From NCBI RefSeq assembly GCF_033958435.1, contig NC_134137.1, forward strand, positions 220,575,501 to 220,639,500: DNA of 64,000 nucleotides, written 5' to 3'. The position numbers were made by a program, and so were the translations under genes. Positions 24,421 through 34,488 of the stretch are shown in pieces (position 1 is the first letter of the stretch; each line of letters starts with the position of its first letter). The notes below the pieces were generated by a model that worked only from the letters and a program-made list of their open reading frames with translations, did not search any database and was not told the DNA's origin. Origin of the DNA: Carettochelys insculpta. Its lineage: Eukaryota > Chordata > Testudines > Carettochelyidae.

Positions 24421-24725
24421 TTGCTAAAACATTGTGCCCAAGCATATTTGCAGTGTCTTTCTTCAATGGGATTAGCAGTATTTATAGTGTCTTGCTCTCT
24501 GGAGCCTTGAATACACAGCAAATTCCAACTGGTACACTGTAGGTATGATCCTCATGACAGACCCCTACCCCCAAGTTTAACCTACGGTCTCGATAAACTT
24601 GGTGCCCTCTTCACTTGTAGTGCTGTTTTAAATTATTTAAGTTGAAAAATAAAGGTCATGATCTTATTATATCTGTCAGTAGAGTAACTTAATGTGTTGC
24701 TGCCCATGTCAGGATTGCTCTATGG

Positions 24726-24981
24726 CAGTGTTTCTCAACCAGTGGTACCAGTACCCTGTGGTTACCTCAAGGTCTTCCAACTCCTCTAGCTATTTGCCTG
24801 GTTTTACATAAGGCTACATAAAAACACTAGTAAAGTGAGTACAATCTAAAAGTTCATTCACATAATGACTCGTTTCTACTGCTTCATATGGAGTATGTGA
24901 GAGAAGTCTGAGAAGTCTGGGGGCACACATAATTTTTTTTAAAAAGGGGGTACTTTATAAAAAACAGTTTGAGAAACACTG
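24726..24981. mobile_element. hAT-type MITE
   Basis: 256 bp with inverted ends: left CAGTGTTTCTCAACC and right GTTTGAGAAACACTG. It is flanked by an 8-bp duplication with one mismatch, CTCTATGG (24718-24725) and CTCTGTGG (24982-24989), as expected for hAT. Non-coding. Confidence 0.75.
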
Positions 24982-24989
24982 CTCTGTGG

Positions 24990-26379
24990 TTCTGAAGGAT
25001 CAGAACTCTCCTGGTTCAAGCCTGCTTTTTCTGACCATTCACTTTAGATGGCTTGAGATTCCAGCACTTTTTCTGGATTTACAAAATTACATTCCACAGG
25101 ATTGTTGTTTTAGGTTCCTTTCTTTTTACTTCATCTCCGTCCTCACTGTGCTTTTACTCATCAGAGACTTTAATATGCAGGTACGTATTTCCAATCCAAA
25201 ATATCAGACCATTTTTTATGAAAGTGAAAAGGAAACTTTTTAGGGGAAAAGGTGAGTCATTATGGGCCTGATGGAAAGATGCCAACTGATTTCAGTGAGC
25301 TATGAATGTGCCCCTACATCATAACTGTAGCCCCATGCGGCCCTATCAATATTTATGTACTGCAGTCATTTTGCTATAAATAGATCAGCACATCTGAAAG
25401 AGACCAGCGGTCTAAAATTAAAATTATAAATACGCAGTCAGTTCTAACCTGGGAAACCTCTTACTCCATATAGTAGAGTAGCTTATAAATAGAACTTCAA
25501 CTGCTGATGATGTCATGAACCAAGAGAGCTCTTCACTTGTGATTTATTATGTCAAAGGATGGCATATTCATGGCCTTGTAACTTAGTCACTGCACCTATT
25601 ATTATTTCCAAGCTGCTGTGCTTTCCAGCAGATACAATTGTAGTAAATACTGCTGACTTGGAACTGAAACTTTAAACAACCAATCAGGTTAGCCTCTTCG
25701 TAGTAAATGCTATTTGTGAATAATTGAAGTTATGATTGACTTAATTAGTGGTTATGTAAAATATTGAGAAAGAACTATGAGGGTTTTTTGCATTTCCTTT
25801 CCAGTTTTCAGGCCCAGCATTTGCAAATTTTGCAGGTATCTTGCTTAAAAACTGATTTCCAAAGTTGATATTGAAGATCAGGTTTTTTCACTGCAGCACA
25901 TGATGTTTCTCTCGCTTCAATGCAAGCCAATTATTTTTCAAGCTTTCCTGGAAAATGGTTGTGAACACTCACTTACATAACTTAATCATAGAATAATTGC
26001 CATTTTTCTTAGTTCTCATCCCTGATTCTGCACACTTATGCATGTTAATCACTAACTCAGGCAACTCTTTGCAGAATACAGTACCATCAGGGAGAGTATC
26101 CAGAAAGGTAAAAAGTTCAGTTTGCACAAGACATACAGTACTAGCATTGCAATTTAAAACCAACACACTTATGGGGGGAAAAGATCTTTTTCATTTTCAA
26201 ATATGCTTTGGAAGAGGAAATCACAGTTACTGACATCCAAGTGAAATAAAAATTATTATGAACCATTGTCAAAAATTCAAACTGAAACAAATATTTTTAA
26301 GGTCTGAAAATTCTTTTAACTTCTTTCTCATTATTTGTCAATTTCATGCCCCTTTACACTTCTGAGTTTTATAAAGGGT
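24990..26379. other. Transposon-poor stretch with MEF2-like sites
   Basis: No gene. CTATAAATAG at 25374-25383 and TTATAAATAG at 25483-25492 both fit the MEF2 consensus YTA(A/T)4TAR. The open frame 24986-25243 has no domain. Confidence 0.35.
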
Positions 26380-26575
26380 TTGATCTCCTAGTAGTGGCAT
26401 TGGCCTGCTAATCCCAGGGTTGTGAGCTCAATCATTGAGGGGTCCATTTAGGGATCTGGAGCAAATAAACTGAAAAAAACCAAAAAGCGGGGTGGGGGTG
26501 GGGTGGAAATGGTGCTTTTTGACAGGGAACTGGACTCAATGACCTCCCAAGGTCCCTTATGTTCTATGAGATGTG
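26380..26575 (+). mobile_element. Cry-type tRNA-derived SINE
   Basis: The tRNA-like head runs TAGTAGTGGCATTGGCCTGC, then CCCAGGGTTGTGAGCTCAAT (B box). The middle is GTCCATTTAGGGATCTGG, and the tail is GACTCAATGACCTCCCAAGG ending GTTCTATGAG. An A/G-rich patch (26473-26510) is inserted in the body. It is the + strand counterpart of 2168-2341. Confidence 0.85.
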
Positions 26576-27353
26576 TATCTCTGTATATTTGTACTCTGAT
26601 CAGAGCAGGAGGTACTGGCTGGTAAACAGAAGAAACAAGTCATGCTTGCAGACACAGTCTGGTCTAGTCCAATATGCACACCTTCAGATGTTCAGAAAAA
26701 TCATTATACTTTTGGTTGCTTGTCTTCTGTTCATCTAAAAACTGATCTGAAATTGTGCGCGTGGTCATATTATTCACAAAAGGCAAAGCTGTAAATCTTG
26801 TACAAAGATCATCTCCAAGATGTGCCAATAAAACATGAACACTACATCATCCTGCATTCCACACAATTCACATATTTTTAGAAATGTTTGAAAGGGCTGT
26901 CAAATATTTTATTTGGACTAATTTTTTGTACAGACAGATGTCTGGGATGAGTTCAGTTCTCCAGAACTTAGACTAGCAATAATTTTTCTCCACTCTCTAA
27001 AAGCCCTCTAAAATTGCTTTTACCATCTCTTTCTGGCAGCACTATGGTTTACGGTCTCAGGACCTTCAAGGCTAAAACCAAGGAGTGTGTATTCCACCGG
27101 GATGCTGACAATCATCCTTTCCTAATGGACTAAAGCTCTGCTTGTTGTTAGCTGCTCTCTATATAATGAGATAATGGTTCTTAAACCGGCTACTGGCATG
27201 GGATAATATTGCTATTCAGTGTAATTTCAGGATAACGGGATAATGTCTCTAGCAAGCTGATTTGCTATTGCAGCAGCTACATGACCTAATGTTAGGGCTC
27301 TTAGGCAGCTAAATGTGTCTGATCCCCCAAGGACTAGTTCCCATTAAAATAGT
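26576..27353. other. Unannotated stretch with GATAA motifs
   Basis: No gene. Four GATAA motifs lie within about 75 bp (27170-27245). Confidence 0.35.
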
Positions 27354-27525
27354 AACAGAGATAAAGCCATGCTAGTCTATATACTGTCAAAACAAAAAAG
27401 CAGTCAAGTAGCACTTTAAAGACTAACAAAATAATTTATTAGGTGATGAGCTTTCGTGGGACAGACCCACTTCTTCAGACCATAATCATACCAGAACAGA
27501 CTCAATATTTAAGGCACATTAAAAT
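27354..27525 (-). mobile_element. Penelope-like element 3' tail
   Basis: On + it reads AAGCCATGCTAGTCTATATA, GTCAAGTAGCACTTTAAAGA, GATGAGCTTTCGTGGGACAG, then GACTCAATATTTAAGGCAC. It is nearly identical to the tail of the PLE at 40131-42203, so it belongs to the same subfamily. Confidence 0.8.
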
Positions 27526-27857
27526 AAGTATCTAGATACCTTTTGAGGATGTGGGTCAGAAATGGAGGCTGAAGACATGTGACTATCACCTAAATATCAT
27601 CCCCGGTAGCTTATGGATGCATGTACTGACTCACACTTAATAAATATTTATTGAACTATCTCAGATACAGTGACTGCTATTTAAAAAGGCATCTACTTCA
27701 CAGCAGTTTTTACCTTCCATGTACCATCTGCAGCATTCTTGTACTTACACTTAGCTCCATTTTTCAGGTTTCACCTCTTCTTTGGTGTGCCTCAATAGTT
27801 AAGTGCCTAGTTTATTAAATGAGCTGAGCAGCACTTCCAAATCTAACTGAAGTCAAG

Positions 27858-28539
27858 AGCTGTGTCTACACGTGCACGCTACTTCGAAGTAGCGGCACTA
27901 ACTTCGAAATAGCGCCCGTCGCGGCTACATGCGTCGGGCACTATTTCGAAGTTAACTTCGACGTTAGGCGGTGAGACGTCGAAGTCGCTAACCTCATGAG
28001 GGGATCGGAATAGCGCCCTACTTCGACGTTCAACATCGAAGTAGGGACCGTGTAGATGATCCGCATCCCGCAACATCGAAATTGCCGGGTCCTCCATGGC
28101 GGCCATCAGCTGGGGAGTTGAGAGATGCTCTCTCTCCAGCCCCTGCGGGGCTCTATGGTCACCGTGGGCAGCAGCCCTTAGCCCAGGGCTTCTGGCTGCT
28201 TCTGCGGCAGCTGGGGATCTATGCTGCAGGCACAGGGTCTGCAACCAGTTGTCAGCTCTGTGTATCTTGTGTTGTTTAGTGCAACTGTGTCTGGGAGGGG
28301 CCCTTTAAGGGAGCGGCTTGCTGTTGAGTCCGCCCTGTGACCCTGTCTGCAGCTGTGCCTGACATCCCTATTTCAATGTGTGCTACTTTGACGTGTAGAC
28401 GTTCCCTCGCTGCGCCTATTTCGATGTTGGGCTGAGCAACGTCGAAGTTGAACATCGACGTTGCCGGCCCTGGAGGACGTCTAGACGTTATTCATCGAAA
28501 TAGACTATTTCGATGTTGGCTGCACGTGTAGACGTAGCC
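27858..28539 (-). mobile_element. Harbinger MITE, copy A (682 bp, 29-bp deletion)
   Basis: Ends AGCTGTGTCTACACGTGCA and, reversed, GGCTACGTCTACACGTGCA. Flanked by AAG on both sides (27855-27857, 28540-28542). It is the reverse-orientation equivalent of the 711-bp copies, lacking one 29-bp unit near its GGCTACG end. That unit lies between two copies of ACATCGAAATAG in the other copies. A 121-codon open frame (27879-28244, -) is shared with the other copies. Confidence 0.9.
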
Positions 28540-28727
28540 AAGGGGAGCTGTGGGTGGTGGACACCCTCTGAAAATTAGAGTGAAACTGCCTTCATATGGT
28601 CACTCAACAGTCTACATCAGCCAAATGAATGCCTACGAATGTGCATGGAGTGTGTATTATGGATTTAATATTGCCAGCCCCAGACATGCTGGGGCCCCCA
28701 AAATCTTGAGGTTGGCTTAAACACCAT

Positions 28728-29438
28728 GGCTACGTCTACACGTGCAGCCAACATCGAAATAGCTTATTTCGATGTTGTGACATCGAAATAGTCTATTTCA
28801 ATGAATAACGTCTACACGTCCTCCAGGGCCAGCAACGTCGATGTTCAACTTCGACGTTGCTCAGCCCAACATCGAAATAGGCGCAGCGAGGGAACGTCTA
28901 CACATCAAAGTAGCACACATCGAAATAGGGATGCCAGGCACAGCTGCAGACAGGGTCACAGGGCGGACTCAACAGCCAGCCGCTCCCTTAAAGGGCCCCT
29001 CCCAGACACAGTTGCACTAAACAACACAAGATACACAGAGCTGAGAACTGGTTGCAGACCCTGTGCCTGCAGCATAGATCCCCAGCTGCCGCAGAAGCAG
29101 CCAGAAGCCCTGGGCTAAGGGCTGCTGCCCACGGTGACCATAGAGCCCCGCAGGGGCTGGAGAGAGAGCATCTCTCAACCCCCCAGCTGATGGCCGCCAT
29201 GGAGGACCCAGCAATTTCGACGTTGCGGGACGCGGATCGTCTACATGGTCCCTACTTCGACGTTGAACGTCGAAGTAGGGCGCTATTCGTATCTCCTCAT
29301 GAGGTTAGCGACTTCGACGTCTCGCCGCCTAACGTCGAAGTTAACTTCGAAATAGCGCCCGACGCATGTAGACGCGACGGGCGCTATTTCGAAGTTGGTG
29401 CCGCTACTTCGAAGTAGCGTGCACGTGTAGATGCAGCT
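28728..29438 (+). mobile_element. Harbinger MITE, copy B (711 bp)
   Basis: Left GGCTACGTCTACACGTGCAG, right (reversed) AGCTGCATCTACACGTGCAC. CAT is duplicated at 28725-28727 and 29439-29441. The first part matches 31575-31860 of the large Harbinger element and the last part matches its right end (about 36080-36389), so it is an internal-deletion derivative. It lies 188 bp from copy A in inverted orientation. It keeps the 121-codon open frame (29052-29417) and an internal palindrome (29250-29280). Confidence 0.92.
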
Positions 29439-29441
29439 CAT

Positions 29442-31571
29442 GGGATTTAAAGAAGTACTAATAAATACTGGATTCTTTTTATGGGCCTTTTGGAGAGGTT
29501 CAGGGCCCATTTTCTAGCTTTCCTCCACAATGATAAAAACTTGATGTTTACAGGGGCTTTTGTTGTTCTGTTTTGTTTTGTTTTAAATGAAAGCAGGGAA
29601 TCCCATGACTCCAGGAGTTGGGACTTCAAAGAAAATATTGACTAGCCCCAGACTCATGGTGAAATCATGAGATTTGGCAACGCTTTATCATCTCTAAAGC
29701 GTTAATAATTTGACTTCCTACCTCCACTCCTTTCTTTGTTTGGTCAAGACCCTCAACTATGTCGTTGACCACACTGACACTAGAAACAAAGTCAGAACCT
29801 GAACGTGGGACTGATTAGCCCTGCACTGCGAGCGAGAACAAGACTGCTAATTGGAATCCAGCTCAAGATGCCAGTGGCTGACAGCTCTTACCAGCCGGCA
29901 GCGGGTGGGTGCATTTGTGCAAGGTGGTTAGATCATGGGTGTCTGCTACGTTCGCTACTCACGACGTGTGGAGAATAGGACACTGCGTTGTGGCAAAAGT
30001 GGTGCTTGAGCTGCATGCGGCTCTTGGACCCTTTAAAAGCAGCTCCTCCTGACCCACACACAGGGAGTGTCGCCTGCCCGCTCTACGCCCCACCGCGTGG
30101 TGGGAGAAGCACGTGGTGGCAGCCCCAGCGGCAGCTCATGCATCTCTGGTGAGTCTCTGGCATTGAATTAGAATAGGGGAGCTGGGGTTGCCTCGCTCTG
30201 GGAGAGGGAGCGGGGAGGGCATTTATTTAGAGTGGTGGGGAGGGTGGAGACTGTGGCAAATATGGAAAGACGACAACCACAGGTGTGGCCATCCTTGATT
30301 TCCTATTGGACGCTGCTGGGTTAGATTGTCCCAGTCAAGCTCCCATTGGCCAAAGGTACCTGTCTACTAAACTGCCAACATGTTTTCCACTAGGGTTGCT
30401 GCCTTCAGCAGAGAGGTCAAGAGCTGACTATGAGCCACAGAGAGTGAAGTACTTGCTCCCATGCAGAAGAACCCGTATTCTTCCAGGTGGGAGAAGGGGA
30501 GGAATGTGTGGCGCACTGAGCAGCTGTCACCCAGCTTATTTTATAGACACAGGCCTCAATTTGCCAGCCCTAAAAGCTCTTTTTAACCCTGCATGGGTGT
30601 GTCAATAACAGCTCCTGGGAAAGCCCTGAGTGAGGCTTACAGTGATATCTGTATGTATCGAAAGAATGAATATTTGAAACCATCATGCAAACCCCGCCAG
30701 CTCACCTCACCGTGGCAATACAAACCGTGCCTTTACCCTGCCGGTGAGGGCTTTGGTTAGTTACAACTGGAGAGCTTTTAAATTTGAACCAGGAGCTTCT
30801 CTGAGCACTCACAAGTCTAACACAAGTCCACCTCTGAGGGCTGTAAACTAAGCGTTACGTGTGCTCTCAGTTCAGAACGATGGAGAGGAATATCATTAGA
30901 AAGCATCTCAACAGGCTTGCTGCAAAGCAGGCTGGGGAGCAAACAGGGCAGTTGCCCTGGGCCCCTTTGCAGTGCCGCAGTCATGCTGCTCCAGCACTCT
31001 GTGTGGCTGGGAGGAAGGGCGGGTCGGTGCTGCAGTCCAGGTGGTGCTAAGGGCTGACTGCCCCTGGCTCCGCCCCCGGTCCTGCCCCTTCCAGGGGGAG
31101 CAGAGCTGGGCCCCCTCCCATTTAGCCCTGGGGCCCATGGTGGCCATCATCCCCACTGCATCCCAGACATGCTGACTTGACATCTCATCCGGGGATGTAG
31201 AACCAGCAGCGGGGGGTCCCAGACCGGAGCCTGACTACATTTTGCCTGGGCCAGACCTGAATGGTGCTGTGACCTCATGTGTCTGGTCACACCTCCACCC
31301 ACTGAGACTTGGAGCAGGAGGATGTAGGAGTTCATAGGTCGGGAGGCTAGGTTGCTGACATGATGGGGGTGCCTGAAAGAGAAAGAGGACGGTGATGCCC
31401 TGCAGGCCCTTCCTCTTATCACACTTTAGCACTATGCAGTGTTTTCAAGCTGTGAAGCTAAGCAGACTGAGGAGAAAGAAAGGTGAGGCAAGAGGGGGTA
31501 TATATCTTCCCTTCTTCCCTCTTTCCCAACCTCAGCCGTTAACAAAACAAGAATGTATACTCAGTGGTCAG
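29442..31571. other. Unannotated stretch
   Basis: No gene. 30920-31150 is GC-rich and contains GGGCAGTTGCCCTGGGCCCC; similar text on the same theme (CAGGGCAACTGCCTTGGACC) recurs near 63870, suggesting an unnamed dispersed repeat. Confidence 0.4.
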
Positions 31572-31903
31572 TATGGCTACATCTACACGTGAACGCTACA
31601 TCGAAATAGGCTATTTTGATGAATAACGTCTACACATCCTCCAGGGCTGGTGCCGTCGACATTCAACGTCGACGTTGGGAAGCACCACATCGAAGTAGGC
31701 GCTGCAAGGGAACGTCTACATGCCAAAGTAGCACACATCGAAATAAGGGTGCCAGGAACAGCTGCAGACAGGGTCACAGGGCGGAGTAGCACTTCCAGGG
31801 CAACAGCTAGCCGCTCCCTTAAAGGGCCCCTCCCAGACACACTCAGCTTGCACAGCACGTGGTCTGCAAAGCCATAGGCACGCACACCTTGAGCGACGCA
31901 GTC

Positions 31904-33278
31904 ATGGACCCCCAGCAGCAGCAGCCAGAGGTCCACCCAGCCGCCCCTGCAGGAGCAGTGCTCGCCCTGCTCCATGCCATGCAGGAGGCAGCTGATCACA
32001 TCCTAGCCACAGAGGAGGAGCTGCCCGCAGGGGAGGAGGAAGCAACCCCCAACCCTGCAGCACCCTGCCCCCCCACCTCACACGCCGCCGGCTGTGGAGC
32101 TACCCCCCGAGCACTGACTGGTGGGAGCGGCTGGTGCTCAGAGAGTGGGACGACGACCACTGGCTCCAGAACTTTCACATGAGCCGGCAGACATTTCTGG
32201 AGCTCTGCCAGTGGCTCACCCCCGCACTGAGGCACCAGGACACCGCCATGTGGCGTGCCCTCAGTGTGGAGAAACGGGTCGGCATCGCTGTCTGGAAGCT
32301 GGCCACTCCAGACAGCTACTGATCCGTGGGGCAGCAGTTTGGCGTCGGCAAGGCCACCTTCGGGGCTGTCCTCATGGAGGTAAGAGGACCCACAGGGGGA
32401 GGGGGAGGCAGCCCTGGCAGGGGATGGGAGGGGAGGGGACAGGAGCGGGGCCCTGGCAGGGGAGGGCCACACACACCCTGCACACCCCTCACTGGTGCTC
32501 TTCCATGTGCTTCCCCTGCAGGTCGTCCGCTCCATCAACGCCCTGCTCCTCCACAGGCTCGTGAGGCTTGGGGACCTGGATGCCGCCATCACGGGCTTTG
32601 CCACCCTGGGCTTCCCCAATTGCTTTGGGGCTCTGGATGGGAGCCACATCCCCATCCGTGCCCCGGAGCACAGTGTAGGACGCTACCTAAACCGGAAGGG
32701 CTACCACTCAGTAGTCCTCCAGGCCTTGGTGGCCAGCCGGGGCCGCTTCCTGGACATATACGTGGGCTGGCCTGGCAGCACCCATGAAGCCCGGGTATTC
32801 CGGAACTCAGGCCTGTGCCGCCGGCTGGAGGCGGGGACCTACATCCCCCAGTGGGAGAGCCCTGTGGGGGACACCACCATGCCCCTCTGCATCATCGCAG
32901 ATGCAGCATACCCCCCTCCAGCCCTGGCTCATGCACCCTTACATGGGCCACCTGTCAGCCAGCCAGGAGCGCTTCAACATGCGCCTGAACCACGCGTGCC
33001 AGGTGGTGGAGCGCACATATGGCTGCCTCAAGGGGCGCTGGAGGTGTCTCCTCACCCGCCTTGATGCGCTCCCCACCAACATCCCCCAGATTGTGGGCGC
33101 GTGCAGCGCCCTCCACAACCTCATCGAGAGCAAGGGGGAGGCCTTCTTTCAGGGCTGGGCTGTGGAGGCCGGCAGCGCCGATGTGCAGCCACCTGCTGCC
33201 CCCAGTTGCCAGGTGGACCCCGAAGGGACCCGGGTCCAGGAGGCCCTGCGGGCCCAGTTCGACCAGGCCATGGCGTGA
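31904..33278 (+). pseudogene. PIF/Harbinger DDE nuclease (HARBI1/ALP1-like), broken
   Basis: The nuclease cuts and joins the transposon ends. ATG at 31904 (MDPQQQQPEV). Exon 1 ends at 32379; a GT-AG intron (32380-32521, donor GTAAGA, acceptor CCCCTGCAG) sits in phase 0; exon 2 runs to a TGA at 33276-33278, with AATAAA at 33388. Seen in order: an acidic, proline-rich start; DWWERLVLREWDDDHW; FGVGKATFGAV, a helix-turn-helix-like segment before the catalytic fold; FPNCFGALDGSHIPI (first catalytic D); GWPGSTHEARVFRNS (second site); VVERTYGCLKGRW (catalytic E). The second site normally reads HDxRVF, so E replaces the catalytic D. Breaks: a frameshift near 32067-32090 in or after a C run, an in-frame TGA at 32320-32322 (likely CGA before), and an extra C in the six-C run 32911-32916. 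Homopolymer sequencing error could explain the two shifts but not the stop or the D-to-E change. Confidence 0.85.
32380..32521 (+). other. Predicted intron of the Harbinger nuclease gene
   Basis: GT-AG, 142 bp, with donor GAG|GTAAGA and acceptor TTCCCCTGCAG|GTC after a pyrimidine-rich stretch. Removing it joins the reading frames of both sides in phase 0 (LME then VVRS). It is G-rich inside. Confidence 0.7.
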
Positions 33279-33440
33279 ACGCTGGCAGACCCCCCACTTC
33301 ACCCCCCCATCCTCCACAACACTCCCTGCCCCTACGCCCACACCACAGAGCACCCAAGAGCACACCTCCCCCCCCACTTTTCTTGTTAATAAAAACAGAC
33401 GTTTTTTGTAAAACCAGAATATATGTGTTGAACTCTTATT

Positions 33441-34151
33441 GGCTACGTCTACATGTGAAGCCTACATCGAAGTAGCCTATTTTGATGTGGCGACATCGAA
33501 ATAGGCTATTTCGATGAATAATGTCTACACGTCCTCCAGGGCTGGCAACGTCGATGTTCAACATTGACGTTGCGCAGCACCACATCGAAATAGGCGCTGT
33601 GAGGGAACGTCTACACGCCAAAGTAGCACACATCGAAATAAGGGTGCCAGGCACAGCTGCAGACAGGGTCACAGGGCGGACTCAACAGCCAGCCGCTCCC
33701 TTAAAGGGCCCCTCCCAGACACACTTGCACTAAACAGCACAAGATACACAGAGCCGACAACGAGTTGCAGACCCTGTGCATGCAGCATGAATCCCCCGCT
33801 GCAGCAGCAGCAGCCAGAAGCCCTGGGCTAAGGGCTGCTGCACACGGTGACCATAGAGCCCCGCATGGGCTGGAGAGACAGCGTCTCTCAACCCCCCAGC
33901 TGATGGCTGCCATGGAGGACCCCACAATTTCGACGTTGCGGGACGCGGATCGTCTACACGGTCCCTACTTCGACGTTGAACGTCGAAGTAGGGCGCTATT
34001 CCGATCCCCTCATGAGGTTAGCGACTTCGACGTCTCGCCGCCTAACGTCGAAGTTAACTTCGAAATAGCGCCCGACGCGTGTAGCCGCGACGGGCGCTAT
34101 TTCGAAGTTAGTGCCGCTACTTCGAAGTAGCGTGCACATGTAGACACAGCT
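33441..34151 (+). mobile_element. Harbinger MITE, copy C (711 bp), nested
   Basis: Inserted between the two genes of the large Harbinger element, 49 bp past the nuclease polyadenylation signal. ATT is duplicated at 33438-33440 and 34152-34154. Left GGCTACGTCTACATGTGAAG; right (reversed) AGCTGTGTCTACATGTGCAC. It keeps the 121-codon open frame (33765-34130). Because it sits inside 31575-36389, it must have moved after that element arrived. Confidence 0.92.
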
Positions 34152-34154
34152 ATT

Positions 34155-34488
34155 ATATTATTATATCATAACTATGTACAGCCAAAATAAATATTATATA
34201 TATATGTATTATAAGATGAAAGGGAAAAAAAGGGGAAGACAAGGAAGGGGAGAACTATTTACATGGGGGGGCAGGTATCATCATAACATAACAGAACAGG
34301 GGTCTAATACAAACTATTTACAAAAGAGAGGTGAAGGGGATATATACAAAGGGGGGGGGCCACGTCCTGGGCCCCACACCCCCTAATGTCCAGTGCTGGG
34401 GGTGGGCGGCCGCGAGCCGCGCCTCGGCCTCAGCCCACGCCGGGGCTGGCTGGGGGCCAGGCGGACTGGGAGATAAGCCTGGCAGGTG
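34155..34488. other. Intergenic part of the Harbinger element
   Basis: AT-rich and purine-rich spacer between the nested MITE and the 3' end of the Myb-like gene. No canonical AATAAA for the Myb-like gene was found on -. Confidence 0.4.

Larger units (their letters stand above)
22643..24725. other. Transposon-poor stretch
   Basis: No coding sequence. It holds a tRNA-like segment (23121-23195) and an AT-rich motif cluster (24260-24420), both listed separately. Confidence 0.4.

Noticed and set aside
27858..29438. Repeated short blocks (ATCGAAATAG, TTCGAA) considered as a CRISPR-like array
   Set aside because: Spacing is irregular, the blocks are subterminal repeats of DNA transposons, and the context is a vertebrate genome.
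32121..32787. Alternative open frames overlapping the Harbinger nuclease
   Set aside because: They are shifted frames of the nuclease exons and intron; the catalytic motifs lie in the chosen frames.
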